NCBI GenBank assembly: GCA_026129485.1
Contig: JAHCHY010000009.1
Coordinates: 1 to 64,000 of the forward strand
Length of the DNA stretch: 64,000 nt
Source of the DNA: Cyclobacteriaceae bacterium
GTDB lineage: Bacteria; Bacteroidota; Bacteroidia; Cytophagales; Cyclobacteriaceae
Reading direction: 5' to 3'
Part shown: one piece after another, positions 9,169 through 17,114 of the stretch
How the letters are laid out: every line of letters starts with the position of its first letter
How positions within the stretch are numbered: the first letter of the stretch is position 1
The notes under the pieces: generated by a model
Database searches by the model: none
The model's input: only the letters and a program-made list of their open reading frames with translations
What the model was told of the DNA's origin: nothing
Program-made: the position numbers and the translations under genes

Positions 9169-9522
9169 GTGGAAGAGAATAAGACCAATGGAAGAGAAGA
9201 GATTTTCTCTGAGAAAGTGAAGGCCGGTAAGCGCACCTACTTTTTTGACGTAAAGTCAACCCGCTCAAACGATTTTTACCTGACCATTACGGAAAGTAAA
9301 AAGCGATACAATAAGGATGATGATGGATTTACCTACGAGAAGCATAAGATTTTTCTATACAAGGAAGATTTTAACAAGTTTCTGGAGGCCTTGAATAATA
9401 CCGTTAATCATGTTAAAAACGAGCTGATGCCGGGCGTGGATTTTGATGCCTTTGATCAGCATCACGAGAAAGAAGAAGTAAACGGAAATCCTGCAGTGGA
9501 TACTGAGCTGAAGTGGGATTAA
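9169..9522 (+). CDS. PUR-family nucleic acid-binding protein (DUF3276)
   Basis: A 117-residue protein of the DUF3276/bacterial PUR-alpha-like family, a small dimeric single-strand DNA/RNA-binding fold found in Bacteroidota and some other bacteria. Recognisable stretches are EIFSEKVKAGKRTYFFDVKS (11-30), DFYLTITESKKR and KIFLYKEDFNKFLEAL; the acidic tail varies in the family. The start is a GTG at 9169 preceded by a good promoter and no Shine-Dalgarno sequence. It is a single-gene unit closed by a strong terminator. Cytoplasmic; the target nucleic acid is unknown. Confidence 0.85.
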   Translation: MEENKTNGREEIFSEKVKAGKRTYFFDVKSTRSNDFYLTITESKKRYNKDDDGFTYEKHKIFLYKEDFNKFLEALNNTVNHVKNELMPGVDFDAFDQHHEKEEVNGNPAVDTELKWD

Positions 9523-9550
9523 AAAACGAACCCTAACCTAAACCGGAATT

Positions 9551-9580
9551 ACCCTGGCTATAAAGCCGGGGTTTTTCTTT
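9551..9580 (+). terminator. Rho-independent terminator after DUF3276
   Basis: Stem CCCTGGC (9551-9557) pairs with GCCGGGG (9564-9570) with one G-T pair and a TATAAA loop, followed by TTTTTCTTTT. Confidence 0.8.
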
Positions 9581-9663
9581 TGGCCGGGGCCCGGCTCATA
9601 ACAGGCCTCTTACTTACCCCCGAACTCCTTATATTTGCGCCCTGATTTTTTAACGACTGAATA

Positions 9664-10761
9664 ATGGGTTTAAAGTGTGGTATTGTAGGATTACCCAACG
9701 TAGGTAAATCCACCTTGTTTAATGCAATTTCCAATAATAAAGCTGAGGCAGCCAATTTTCCGTTTTGTACCATCGAGCCAAACGTAGGCGTAATTTCTGT
9801 GCCGGATGATCGCCTGAAAATCCTGGAATCGCTCGTTAATCCCCAGAAGATAATTCCAACTTCGTTTGAGTTTGTGGACATTGCCGGGCTGGTTAAAGGC
9901 GCCAGCAAAGGCGAGGGGCTGGGTAACCAGTTCCTGGCCAACATTCGCGAGGTGGATGCCATAGCCCACGTAGTGCGCTGCTTTGAGAACGATAATATTA
10001 TACACGTAGCCGGTAAGGTTGATCCGGTTGGCGATAAGGAAGTAATTGATGTGGAGCTGCAGCTTAAAGACCTGGAATCAGTTGAAAAGAAAATCTCTAA
10101 AGTAGAACGCACAGCCAAGAGTGGCGATGCCAAAGCCAGGAAGGAGCTGGCTACTTTGGTAGCGTACAAGGAGACGTTGCTGGCCGGTAAAAATGCCCGC
10201 AGCCTGCACGTGGAAGCCGAGGACAAAAAAGCCATTGAAGACCTGCAACTGCTTACGGACAAGCCCGTGATTTATGTAGCTAATGTAGATGAGGCTTCCG
10301 TGAATACCGGTAACAAATATGTAGAAGCCTTAAGAGCGCTGGTGAAGGAAGAAGGCGCTGAGGTGGTTATGGTTTGTGCAGCAATAGAAGCCCAGATTGC
10401 TGAGCTTGAAAGCGAGGAGGACAGGAAGGTGTTCCTGGAGGAATATGGCTTGAAGGAGTCCGGCCTTAACCGCCTGATCCGTGCAGCCTACAGCCTGCTT
10501 AACCTGATCACTTACTTTACCGCTGGCGAGAAGGAAGTACGTGCCTGGACGATTCATAAAGGCTGGAAGGCGCCCCAGGCAGCCGGGGTTATTCATACCG
10601 ACTTTGAGAAAGGGTTTATTCGGGCAGAGGTAATTAAGATACCTGATTATCAGAAATATAAAAGCGAGGCCGGGTGCCGCGAAGCCGGTAAATTAGCGGT
10701 GGAAGGCAAGGAATATGTGGTGGAAGATGGCGATGTGATGCATTTCCGGTTCAATGTGTAA
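9664..10761 (+). CDS. ychF: Redox-regulated ATPase YchF (Obg-related)
   Basis: A 365-residue member of the universally conserved YchF/OLA1 family. The P-loop is GLPNVGKST (9-17), the G3-like element is [14 protein letters not shown], and the G4 position reads NVDE rather than NKxD, which fits the family's preference for ATP over GTP. A coiled-coil hairpin follows (about 130-200) and the C-terminus is a TGS domain ([28 protein letters not shown]). Known members bind ribosomes and respond to oxidative stress. Length and order are normal. A candidate -7 element TATATTTG lies at 9630-9637. Confidence 0.95.
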   Translation: MGLKCGIVGLPNVGKSTLFNAISNNKAEAANFPFCTIEPNVGVISVPDDRLKILESLVNPQKIIPTSFEFVDIAGLVKGASKGEGLGNQFLANIREVDAIAHVVRCFENDNIIHVAGKVDPVGDKEVIDVELQLKDLESVEKKISKVERTAKSGDAKARKELATLVAYKETLLAGKNARSLHVEAEDKKAIEDLQLLTDKPVIYVANVDEASVNTGNKYVEALRALVKEEGAEVVMVCAAIEAQIAELESEEDRKVFLEEYGLKESGLNRLIRAAYSLLNLITYFTAGEKEVRAWTIHKGWKAPQAAGVIHTDFEKGFIRAEVIKIPDYQKYKSEAGCREAGKLAVEGKEYVVEDGDVMHFRFNV

Positions 10762-10889
10762 GATTTTTTTGCTTTTTCACTTAAACTTTTCTTTGTAGTA
10801 ATTGGCTTTATTATACTGATTTGTAGTACCTTAGCTATCCGCAATTTTTTGTAAGGCGGGGTTAGTAAACCTATTTTTTAGCCCTAAAC

Positions 10890-10899
10890 AGGAGGTACT
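10890..10899 (+). promoter_or_regulatory. Strong Shine-Dalgarno deciding a TTG start
   Basis: AGGAGGT at 10890-10896 sits 3-4 bases before the TTG at 10900. Strong SD sites are unusual in Bacteroidota and unusual in this window. It supports the TTG as the start of the cas6-like gene. Confidence 0.6.
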
Positions 10900-11700
10900 T
10901 TGAGAGTCCGGTTAGTTTTTTCATTGAAGAATCGTGGTGGCTATGTGCCCTTTCACCACCAGTTTTTATTGGCTCAAACCATTAAGGGTTTGATTATGCT
11001 GGGTAAGAATGAAAAGTTTTTTAACTACACGCAGTACAACTTTTCCGGCCTGAAAGGCCAGATCAAGATCAGCCGTAAGGGATTGCACTTTTATTCATCC
11101 AAAGTAACCCTGGTTTTCTCTTCTTCCGATAAAGAGTTTCTCGATTACTTTACCGGTGTGCTGTTTGCACAGAAAGAGCTGCTGGTGGGGGGATTACAAC
11201 TGGCACCTGAATCGATGGAAGCAGAGGAGCCCGTGTCGATTACCGATTCGGTAAAGTTCCTTTGTATTTCGCCAATCGTATTGGTTCCGGCATCATTCAA
11301 TGATGAAAGCGGGAAGCGATTCATCAGCCCGGAGCTGGACGAGTTTTCGGATTTGCTTTACGACAGCACAATTGCCCGAATGGAAGCGAGCGGTAAATTT
11401 TCTGCGGAACAGCTTGCCGATTTTTATAAGTTTCAATTAGTTGCTGACAAGGAATACATCAACCGTATCCAGGCATCTCATAAGAAATTCGCCCGTATTT
11501 ACCCGCTCTACGACCTCGACATTAAGTACGAAGTAAGGGGATATACTTTCCCGTTCACCTTATACGCGCCACAACCGGTGCAGCAGTTTGTTTACGAAAA
11601 TGGCCTGGGGCATTTTTCGCATAAAGGTTTTGGTATGCTGGATGTAGCCCATGCCGACTCTATCCGCAACGAAGCTGACCTGGAAGTTAACTACGCTTAG
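10900..11700 (+). CDS. cas6: Orphan Cas6-like CRISPR RNA endoribonuclease family protein
   Basis: A 266-residue protein with the full Cas6 layout. It has an N-terminal ferredoxin-like half with VPFHHQFLLAQTIKGLI (16-32), which parallels the VPYNHxYYL region of known Cas6, then LCISPIVL (121-128), FISPELDEFSDLL (141-153), and the C-terminal glycine-rich RNA-binding loop GLGHFSHKGFG (235-245). Cas6 normally cuts repeat RNA of type I/III CRISPR loci. No other cas gene or array is in the window. By eye, the positions of the Tyr and His used in archaeal Cas6 (helix 1 and just after) hold Lys and non-His residues, so cleavage may be lost or differ. The start is TTG behind AGGAGG. The stop overlaps the convergent plug-protein gene by 3-4 bases. 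Confidence 0.8.
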   Translation: MRVRLVFSLKNRGGYVPFHHQFLLAQTIKGLIMLGKNEKFFNYTQYNFSGLKGQIKISRKGLHFYSSKVTLVFSSSDKEFLDYFTGVLFAQKELLVGGLQLAPESMEAEEPVSITDSVKFLCISPIVLVPASFNDESGKRFISPELDEFSDLLYDSTIARMEASGKFSAEQLADFYKFQLVADKEYINRIQASHKKFARIYPLYDLDIKYEVRGYTFPFTLYAPQPVQQFVYENGLGHFSHKGFGMLDVAHADSIRNEADLEVNYA

Positions 11701-12953
11701 CGGCTGTTGGCCGGCAACTGATAATACCCTACCAGCAAGTCGGCCTGTGGGCGAAACGGCCTGTGGTAAATAAATACTTCGTAAAGATTCTCGGTTTCAA
11801 AATGGCTTCCTTCCACCTGCAAAGCATTCAGGTTTGATCCTTCCAGCCAGTATTGGTAATCGTACCAGCCTTGTTTCAGAAACAAGGTTTTCTCATACGC
11901 ATTAGCCTGGCGGTTGTAGTCCATACGGCTGGCAGCCGAGTGATCCCAGTCTGTTAACGCACCCATTAAATGAACATTGCCCGGCAACGGAGGTGAGGAC
12001 AATGTGAATGTAACAAACAGGTAATCGCTGGAAACGGACGGATCGCGGTTATCCTGGTTGTAAATGATGTAGTTGCCATTCATATCGCGGTATTGGGCGT
12101 AAGCCTGGCCTTCGCGGGTTTTATCTGTTAATACCGAAAGATGAAAAGGTCTTTTGCCCCGGTCTAAGCGCCCGGTATTGCGCCCCGGAGAATTAAGCGA
12201 GCGGAAGTCCACAAAGCGAAATTCATTGCCGGCCATAAACTGGTTGGTCTGGTCGAAGAACCGGTACTCCAGTTCGCGCCTGTCTTCCCGGATAAAGCTG
12301 GGCCTGATATTTCCCCGGGCATTATCCCATCGCTGGTTCTGCCGTACCCATACCTGGATGGATTCCATAGGATTGGTTACATCCAGCCTGGAATAATTGA
12401 GCTTAAAATTCAACTGCTGGTTGGTAACCCGAAGTGTGCCGAGCCCCTGGTTCTGCGCATCGGTTAAGAGCGACACATCGTTGGTGTAAATCATAAAACG
12501 TTTGCTCAGCAAAAGATCATTCCTGTCATTCTCGCGATAAGCAACCAGCAGGTAGTTGCCGGGAAGCTTAACCGGTGGCACCTCAAAGTAATAGTGCACA
12601 TACGGCACCGAGGTGTTGGTGGACATGTCGTATTCTGTAATGGCATATTCGTTGTATTCATTCAGAAACTCCAGGTCCTGCAATACGGATTTGGTCCAAT
12701 CGTAATTGCAATGAACGATACGAACATAATAATTGCTTCGTTGACCGATCAGGTCGTCAAATTCAAGCACTAAGTTTTGGTTGCTGATGGGGGCAACAGC
12801 AGGCCTCAGGTTATCCTGGTTGCCGGTAATAGCGGGATAAAGCTGTATGGTGCGGATTTCTTCTTCGTAGCTTTTATCTACAAAAACCAGCTTTTTTTGA
12901 GAAAAAAGAGCATTAACAGCCGACAGGTAGAAAATAATGAACAACCACCTCAC
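11697..12953 (-). CDS. Type IX secretion system plug protein (DUF5103)
   Basis: A 418-residue protein with a signal peptide (MRWLFIIFYLSAVNALFSQ) and conserved DUF5103 stretches: VDKSYEEEIRTIQLYP, LVLEFDDL, YYVRIVHCNYDW, PYVHYYFEVPPVKLPGNYLL and a C-terminal YEVFIYHRPFRPQADLLVGYY. The family includes the periplasmic Plug that closes the SprA translocon pore in Flavobacterium. That role fits a genome carrying the two type B T9SS cargo proteins seen here. The start is a GTG at 12951-12953; no in-frame ATG precedes the signal peptide. It is divergent from the sigma-factor gene. Length is normal for the family. Confidence 0.85.
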   Translation of the reverse strand: MRWLFIIFYLSAVNALFSQKKLVFVDKSYEEEIRTIQLYPAITGNQDNLRPAVAPISNQNLVLEFDDLIGQRSNYYVRIVHCNYDWTKSVLQDLEFLNEYNEYAITEYDMSTNTSVPYVHYYFEVPPVKLPGNYLLVAYRENDRNDLLLSKRFMIYTNDVSLLTDAQNQGLGTLRVTNQQLNFKLNYSRLDVTNPMESIQVWVRQNQRWDNARGNIRPSFIREDRRELEYRFFDQTNQFMAGNEFRFVDFRSLNSPGRNTGRLDRGKRPFHLSVLTDKTREGQAYAQYRDMNGNYIIYNQDNRDPSVSSDYLFVTFTLSSPPLPGNVHLMGALTDWDHSAASRMDYNRQANAYEKTLFLKQGWYDYQYWLEGSNLNALQVEGSHFETENLYEVFIYHRPFRPQADLLVGYYQLPANSR

Positions 12954-13034
12954 ATTTTTGAAATTTACGTTTTATACAAAGATGCAGGTAAATCAAATGG
13001 TATTCCAACTTTATTAAACCTTACCGGGTCTAAG

Positions 13035-13607
13035 ATGTCAGAACAGTTCAAGTTGAACGATCAGGATTTGATTAAGGGATGTGTGCAGGGGAACAGGGCC
13101 TCGCAAGAGGCCCTCTATTCACGCTATTGCCGAAAAATGATGGTTACCTGTCAGCGATATGCCAGGTCCACGCTTGAGGCGGAAGACATTTTGCAGGAAG
13201 GTTTTATTAAAGTGTTTGCTTCCATAAAAAATTTCAGGGGCGAGTCTAAGCTTGACACCTGGATTACGCGCATCATGATCAATACGGCTCTCAATCACCA
13301 GCGTCAGAAGTTGTATTTACTGCCTATGGTAGATGTTGCCGATGTTAACCTGCACGAAAACGAAGATATGAGCCTGGCTGATTTTAACCTGGCAGAACTA
13401 ATAGCCATGGTACAGTCGCTGCCGGATGGAGCCCGCGTGGTATTTAACCTGTTTGCAATTGAGGGATATAATCATAAAGAGATCGCTGCCATGCTGGATA
13501 TAAGCGAAGGGACATCCAAATCGCAATACAGCCGGGCAAAATCATTACTGAAAGCAAAATTGGAGAACTATAGTATTTATGGAAAACTCGGAGAAGCAAA
13601 AATTTGA
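13035..13607 (+). CDS. ECF-type RNA polymerase sigma factor
   Basis: A 190-residue sigma-70 family factor starting at the ATG at 13035; the open frame extends further upstream, but only this start fits the family. Region 2 holds DLIKGCVQGNRASQEALYSRY, AEDILQEGFIKVF and the -10-binding WITRIMINTALNHQR. Region 4 holds the HTH GYNHKEIAAMLDISEGTSKSQYSRAKSLLK. It overlaps the next gene by 29 bases, and the operon continues with a membrane protein that looks like its anti-sigma partner. It probably redirects polymerase to envelope genes in answer to a signal sensed by that partner. Confidence 0.9.
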   Translation: MSEQFKLNDQDLIKGCVQGNRASQEALYSRYCRKMMVTCQRYARSTLEAEDILQEGFIKVFASIKNFRGESKLDTWITRIMINTALNHQRQKLYLLPMVDVADVNLHENEDMSLADFNLAELIAMVQSLPDGARVVFNLFAIEGYNHKEIAAMLDISEGTSKSQYSRAKSLLKAKLENYSIYGKLGEAKI

Positions 13608-14970
13608 GGAGAACTGGAGGGCGGCTTTCAAAGATGCCGAACAAAATCCGTCTGACCGCGTATGGTGGTCGATCGATAGTGCATTAACGCACGCGGAAGG
13701 CGGAAGCATGAAGCGGAAAATAGTTTTCTACAAGCGACTCGCTGCCGCCTCGGTTATACTGGCTCTTGCTTTAGCCGGGTCTACTACTTATTTCATGAAT
13801 GAAAAAGAGCAGCAACTTGCTGTAAACACAAAACAAGCCCTGGAGAAAACACCACTTCAGAACCGGGAGGCAAATGAATCTTACCGGGAGAATCCGGTCG
13901 GAACAGGTGAGGATGATAAGCTGAATACCAGTAAACCGGATATCAATATCAAAAATGAGACTTCTACAGGCAAGGAAATACAAGCCGGCAGACTCTATTC
14001 AACAAACGGCAACCGCAGTAATGCCGGCAATAGCTTGGTTGCTATAATCCCATCTGAAAATGAGTTTGAGCCTGAACCGGTCAGTACAACAACCGGGCAA
14101 CGTTTCGGGATGTATGCATACGATCCGCTGGATGAAGTCTATGCCATAGATACCCGTTTGAAAGGCCGGATGCACGAGGTTACGATCGTGCGGAAATTAC
14201 CGGCCATGCCTGCATCGATGATGGCCGATTCGCGCAGAAAGTCTGAGACAAAAGCGGAAAAGCTATGGGCTGGTATTGGTGCAGCCACGGGTAGCTATTC
14301 TTACCAGGGGCAGGGGCATGCCAGCGATGTGGCTGCCTTTAGCCAGGCAAATTCTTTACTTAATAATAGTGTCCAGGTATCCAGTAACAGCAGCTCGCGC
14401 GGTTCTGCCTATAGCTTAGGGCTTAATATGGGGACCCGCCTTTCCGATCGTTGGGTTTTACAGGGTGGTATTGCGTACCTGAACCAAAGCCTGGATTATA
14501 CGTCAAACTTTGCTGCCCATGGGCCGGATAATTCTATCAGGGCTATGGTGGCAGAATATTCGGCTCTGAAGAGCGATGTAACTTTTTCGCCCACAACTTC
14601 TTACCAGGTGAATAGTGTAAACGAGTTGATTTCTGTTCCCGTTCAGGCCGGCTATATGCTGGTTAACCGCAAGTTTGGTTTGCAGGTTAATTCCGGTGTG
14701 GCTACGGATATGTTTATCCAAAACACATTATCCGACAAGAGCGGAGGACTTAAACCTTATTCGGAATCGGCAGGTTCCGAGTCGCCCTACAATACGTTTA
14801 GCTGGGCTGCTTTGGCCGGAACAGAATTCAGCTACAAAATTGGCAGGCAATATCGTGTATCGTTGGCGCCAGGTCTGCGTTATACATTAACGCCCATGAT
14901 GAAATCCGACCAGCGCTCAACACCCCTGATGTGGGATATGGGCTTTAGGTTCAGATATATTTTTAACTAA
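13579..14970 (+). CDS. Putative anti-sigma/outer-membrane beta-barrel fusion protein
   Basis: A 463-residue protein in three parts. The N-terminal 45 residues are cytoplasmic-like and charged, with DRVWWSIDSAL resembling N-termini of anti-sigma partners. One membrane helix follows (about 52-70, AAASVILALALAGSTTYF), then a low-complexity linker (about 75-215, Asn/Glu/Thr rich). The last 240 residues look like an outer-membrane beta-barrel (alternating strands, WVLQGGIAYLNQSLDY, VSLAPGLRYTLTP, final FRFRYIF with aromatic C-terminus). No cleavable signal peptide. It overlaps the sigma gene by 29 bases. Inference: it binds the sigma factor at the inner membrane and reaches across the periplasm to the outer membrane. 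The barrel and anti-sigma roles are read from pattern, not from a firm family match. Confidence 0.6.
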   Translation: MENSEKQKFEENWRAAFKDAEQNPSDRVWWSIDSALTHAEGGSMKRKIVFYKRLAAASVILALALAGSTTYFMNEKEQQLAVNTKQALEKTPLQNREANESYRENPVGTGEDDKLNTSKPDINIKNETSTGKEIQAGRLYSTNGNRSNAGNSLVAIIPSENEFEPEPVSTTTGQRFGMYAYDPLDEVYAIDTRLKGRMHEVTIVRKLPAMPASMMADSRRKSETKAEKLWAGIGAATGSYSYQGQGHASDVAAFSQANSLLNNSVQVSSNSSSRGSAYSLGLNMGTRLSDRWVLQGGIAYLNQSLDYTSNFAAHGPDNSIRAMVAEYSALKSDVTFSPTTSYQVNSVNELISVPVQAGYMLVNRKFGLQVNSGVATDMFIQNTLSDKSGGLKPYSESAGSESPYNTFSWAALAGTEFSYKIGRQYRVSLAPGLRYTLTPMMKSDQRSTPLMWDMGFRFRYIFN

Positions 14971-14985
14971 TTAAATAATACCACT

Positions 14986-15093
14986 ATGAAGAAGTTTTTT
15001 TTACGGGTATCACTTACGCTGTTGTCGTTGGTATACCTGACTTTCACCTTATTGTTTGGTATTTTCAGTGAGCGCAGAAGTATTTACCTGTAA
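14986..15093 (+). CDS. Possible 35-residue membrane micropeptide
   Basis: ATG at 14986 and TAA at 15091-15093 enclose MKKFFLRVSLTLLSLVYL, a further hydrophobic stretch and a charged tail SERRSIYL: one membrane helix with positive-inside ends. It starts 15 bases after the barrel-protein stop in the sigma operon. It could be a genuine small regulator or a chance frame. No homology is claimed. Confidence 0.35.
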   Translation: MKKFFLRVSLTLLSLVYLTFTLLFGIFSERRSIYL

Positions 15094-15190
15094 ATACGTC
15101 CTGAAATTAATTTCGTAATAGCGGCAAATCATTCGAACCGCGTGGCGGTATCCTGTGTCTATAGGGGTGTAAACCAAAATGTGTGCGGCT

Positions 15191-16489
15191 ATGAAGATGA
15201 ATTTACGTTCTTTCGGCTACCTGTTGTTAATGGCGCTGGCCGGTGCCGGAATTTCCTGTTCCGATAAATGTGAGGAAACCTACGAGTATGTGTATTATGA
15301 GCCTGTTTATTCAACATCGGCCGAAATCAAGGCTGCTGTAAAGCAAGAAGAAGCAAAGCCGCTTTCGCAGATCGGCAGGATTTACTTTAAAGATGGATTT
15401 CTGTTTATCAACGAAGCGGGCGAGGGGATTCATATTATTGACAACCGGAATCCTGCTGCACCTCAAAACATTTCTTTTCTGGCTATACCCGGTAATTATG
15501 ACCTCGCTATCCGGGGTAATACGCTTTATGCCGATAGCTACGTAGACCTTATAGCGTTTGATATTACCAATCTGAACGCCATTAAAGAAGTAGACCGTAT
15601 TGAAAGCCTCTTTAATAATTACCAGACTTTGGGAATGATGGTAGCTTCAGCGCGTGGTATTCTAACCCGGTGGGAACAGAAGGAAAGCGTTACGGTTCAG
15701 CAAACCGACTGTGCGGCCCGGTATCAACCCTGGGGTGGTTTTTATTATAGCGAAGGAGTCGCATTCCTAAACAGTTCGGCTTCAGGCGCAAAAGCCGCTA
15801 TTGCACCTACTCCCAGCGCTACCGGTATTGGCGGTTCAATGGCCCGGTTCACTATTGTTGGCGATCATCTTTATGGCCTGGATGGAGCGAATGTAGATAT
15901 TGTGGATATTACCACGCAGGCAGCGCCTGAGGCGGTAAAGGAATTTGCCTTAGCCTGGGATATCGAAACCCTTTTTCCGTACCACGATAAATTGTTTGTG
16001 GGCTCACAATCGGGCATGTATATCCTGGATGTATCCACACCGGATCAGCCGGTTCAGCTTAGCCGGTATGCGCACATTCGGAGCTGCGACCCGGTTGTGG
16101 TAGAAGGCGATTATGCTTACGTAACGCTGCGCAGCGGCAACGCCTGCCAGGGCTTTACCAACCAGCTTGAAGTTATTAACATCACTAACCTGAAGAGCCC
16201 GTCCCTGGTAAAAACGTATCTCATGACCAACCCGCACGGCCTGGGTATCGATAATGGTACTTTATTTATATGCGATGGAAGCGCAGGATTAAAAGTCTAT
16301 AATGCAACTGATGTGAATACCATCGACCAGAATCAACTGGCGCACTATGGAAGCATACAAGCCTTTGACATAATCCCGTACCAGCATATCGCCATGATGA
16401 TTGGTGAGGATGGATTATTTCAGTACGACTATTCCGATCTTGATAACATAAAGCTGATCAGCACACTGTCAATTACCAGGCCGGAATAA
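15191..16489 (+). CDS. LVIVD-repeat beta-propeller lipoprotein
   Basis: About 432 residues from the ATG at 15191 (further ATGs at 15179 and 15197 are possible; this one gives a compact lipoprotein signal ending GISC). After the Cys come LVIVD-type repeats: GEGIHIIDNRNPAAPQNISF, YVDLIAFDITNL, NVDIVDITTQAAPEAV, GMYILDVSTPDQPVQLS, QLEVINITNLKSPSLV, GLKVYNATDV. These indicate a propeller of about six blades on the outer or inner membrane face. It follows the sigma/barrel genes on the same strand and is followed after one base by a barrel protein, so it is probably part of the same envelope operon. Ligand unknown. Confidence 0.75.
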   Translation: MKMNLRSFGYLLLMALAGAGISCSDKCEETYEYVYYEPVYSTSAEIKAAVKQEEAKPLSQIGRIYFKDGFLFINEAGEGIHIIDNRNPAAPQNISFLAIPGNYDLAIRGNTLYADSYVDLIAFDITNLNAIKEVDRIESLFNNYQTLGMMVASARGILTRWEQKESVTVQQTDCAARYQPWGGFYYSEGVAFLNSSASGAKAAIAPTPSATGIGGSMARFTIVGDHLYGLDGANVDIVDITTQAAPEAVKEFALAWDIETLFPYHDKLFVGSQSGMYILDVSTPDQPVQLSRYAHIRSCDPVVVEGDYAYVTLRSGNACQGFTNQLEVINITNLKSPSLVKTYLMTNPHGLGIDNGTLFICDGSAGLKVYNATDVNTIDQNQLAHYGSIQAFDIIPYQHIAMMIGEDGLFQYDYSDLDNIKLISTLSITRPE

Positions 16490-16490
16490 A

Positions 16491-17114
16491 ATGATGCGTT
16501 ATTGGGTTATCGTTTTATTGCTGAGCCATACCAGCCCTGGTCTGGCGCAACCAGGCCCGGATTCACTTTCTGATAAAGCAGGCAAAATACGGTATTACTT
16601 CGCGCTGCAAACAGCTTCGCTAATCGGTTGTAATGATTGCGGAAAAGGCAAGGAGATTACGTTTTCAGGTGCAATCATTCAGGGTGTGCGTTACAAGTCT
16701 TTCAGGTTAGGTGTCGGGTTGGGGCATGATTCCTATCGCAACTGGAATACGGCCCCCGTGTTTCTTTCAGCCGGCTGGGATATAATCCGGCAAAAGAATG
16801 CATTGGTCATGCAGGTTAATTACGGCACCAGCCTGAAAACGTGGCGTTATTATCCGTATGATTTTCAGGAGTATGGTTACAAGGAAACTTCAGGCGGGCA
16901 AACGTTTAATCCTGCTTTAGGATACCGGGTACAATCCGGAAAAATGAATGTAACCTTCGGAATAGGATATAAGGTGCAGATCATCAGCGACCGGTATGAG
17001 TTCCCTTCGTGGTACTGGACAGGAACCCAGTACGTAGAGGGAGCCCCCAATCGCAAAACGGTAAAGCATGAGCTTAACAGGCTGGTGCTGTCCCTGGCGG
17101 TTGGGTGGAATTAA
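16491..17114 (+). CDS. Small outer-membrane beta-barrel-like protein
   Basis: A 207-residue protein with a signal peptide (YWVIVLLLSHTSPGLAQ) and about eight alternating amphipathic strands (IRYYFALQTASL, FRLGVGLGHDSY, ALVMQVNYGTSL, MNVTFGIGYKVQI, RLVLSLAVGWN). The C-terminus ends in an aromatic plus Asn, as in barrel proteins. It carries a CNDC motif near residue 46. It begins one base after the LVIVD lipoprotein stop and so is probably co-translated with it. Its end overlaps the convergent ABC-F gene. No named family is recognised. Confidence 0.6.
   Translation: MMRYWVIVLLLSHTSPGLAQPGPDSLSDKAGKIRYYFALQTASLIGCNDCGKGKEITFSGAIIQGVRYKSFRLGVGLGHDSYRNWNTAPVFLSAGWDIIRQKNALVMQVNYGTSLKTWRYYPYDFQEYGYKETSGGQTFNPALGYRVQSGKMNVTFGIGYKVQIISDRYEFPSWYWTGTQYVEGAPNRKTVKHELNRLVLSLAVGWN

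Noticed and set aside
10762-10899. Search for CRISPR repeats next to the cas6-like gene
   Set aside because: The 138 bases hold no repeated 25-40-bp units; only an AT-rich leader and an SD site.
12777-13034. N-terminal extension of the sigma factor
   Set aside because: The extension runs antisense to the start of the plug-protein gene and is not family-like; the ATG at 13035 fits.
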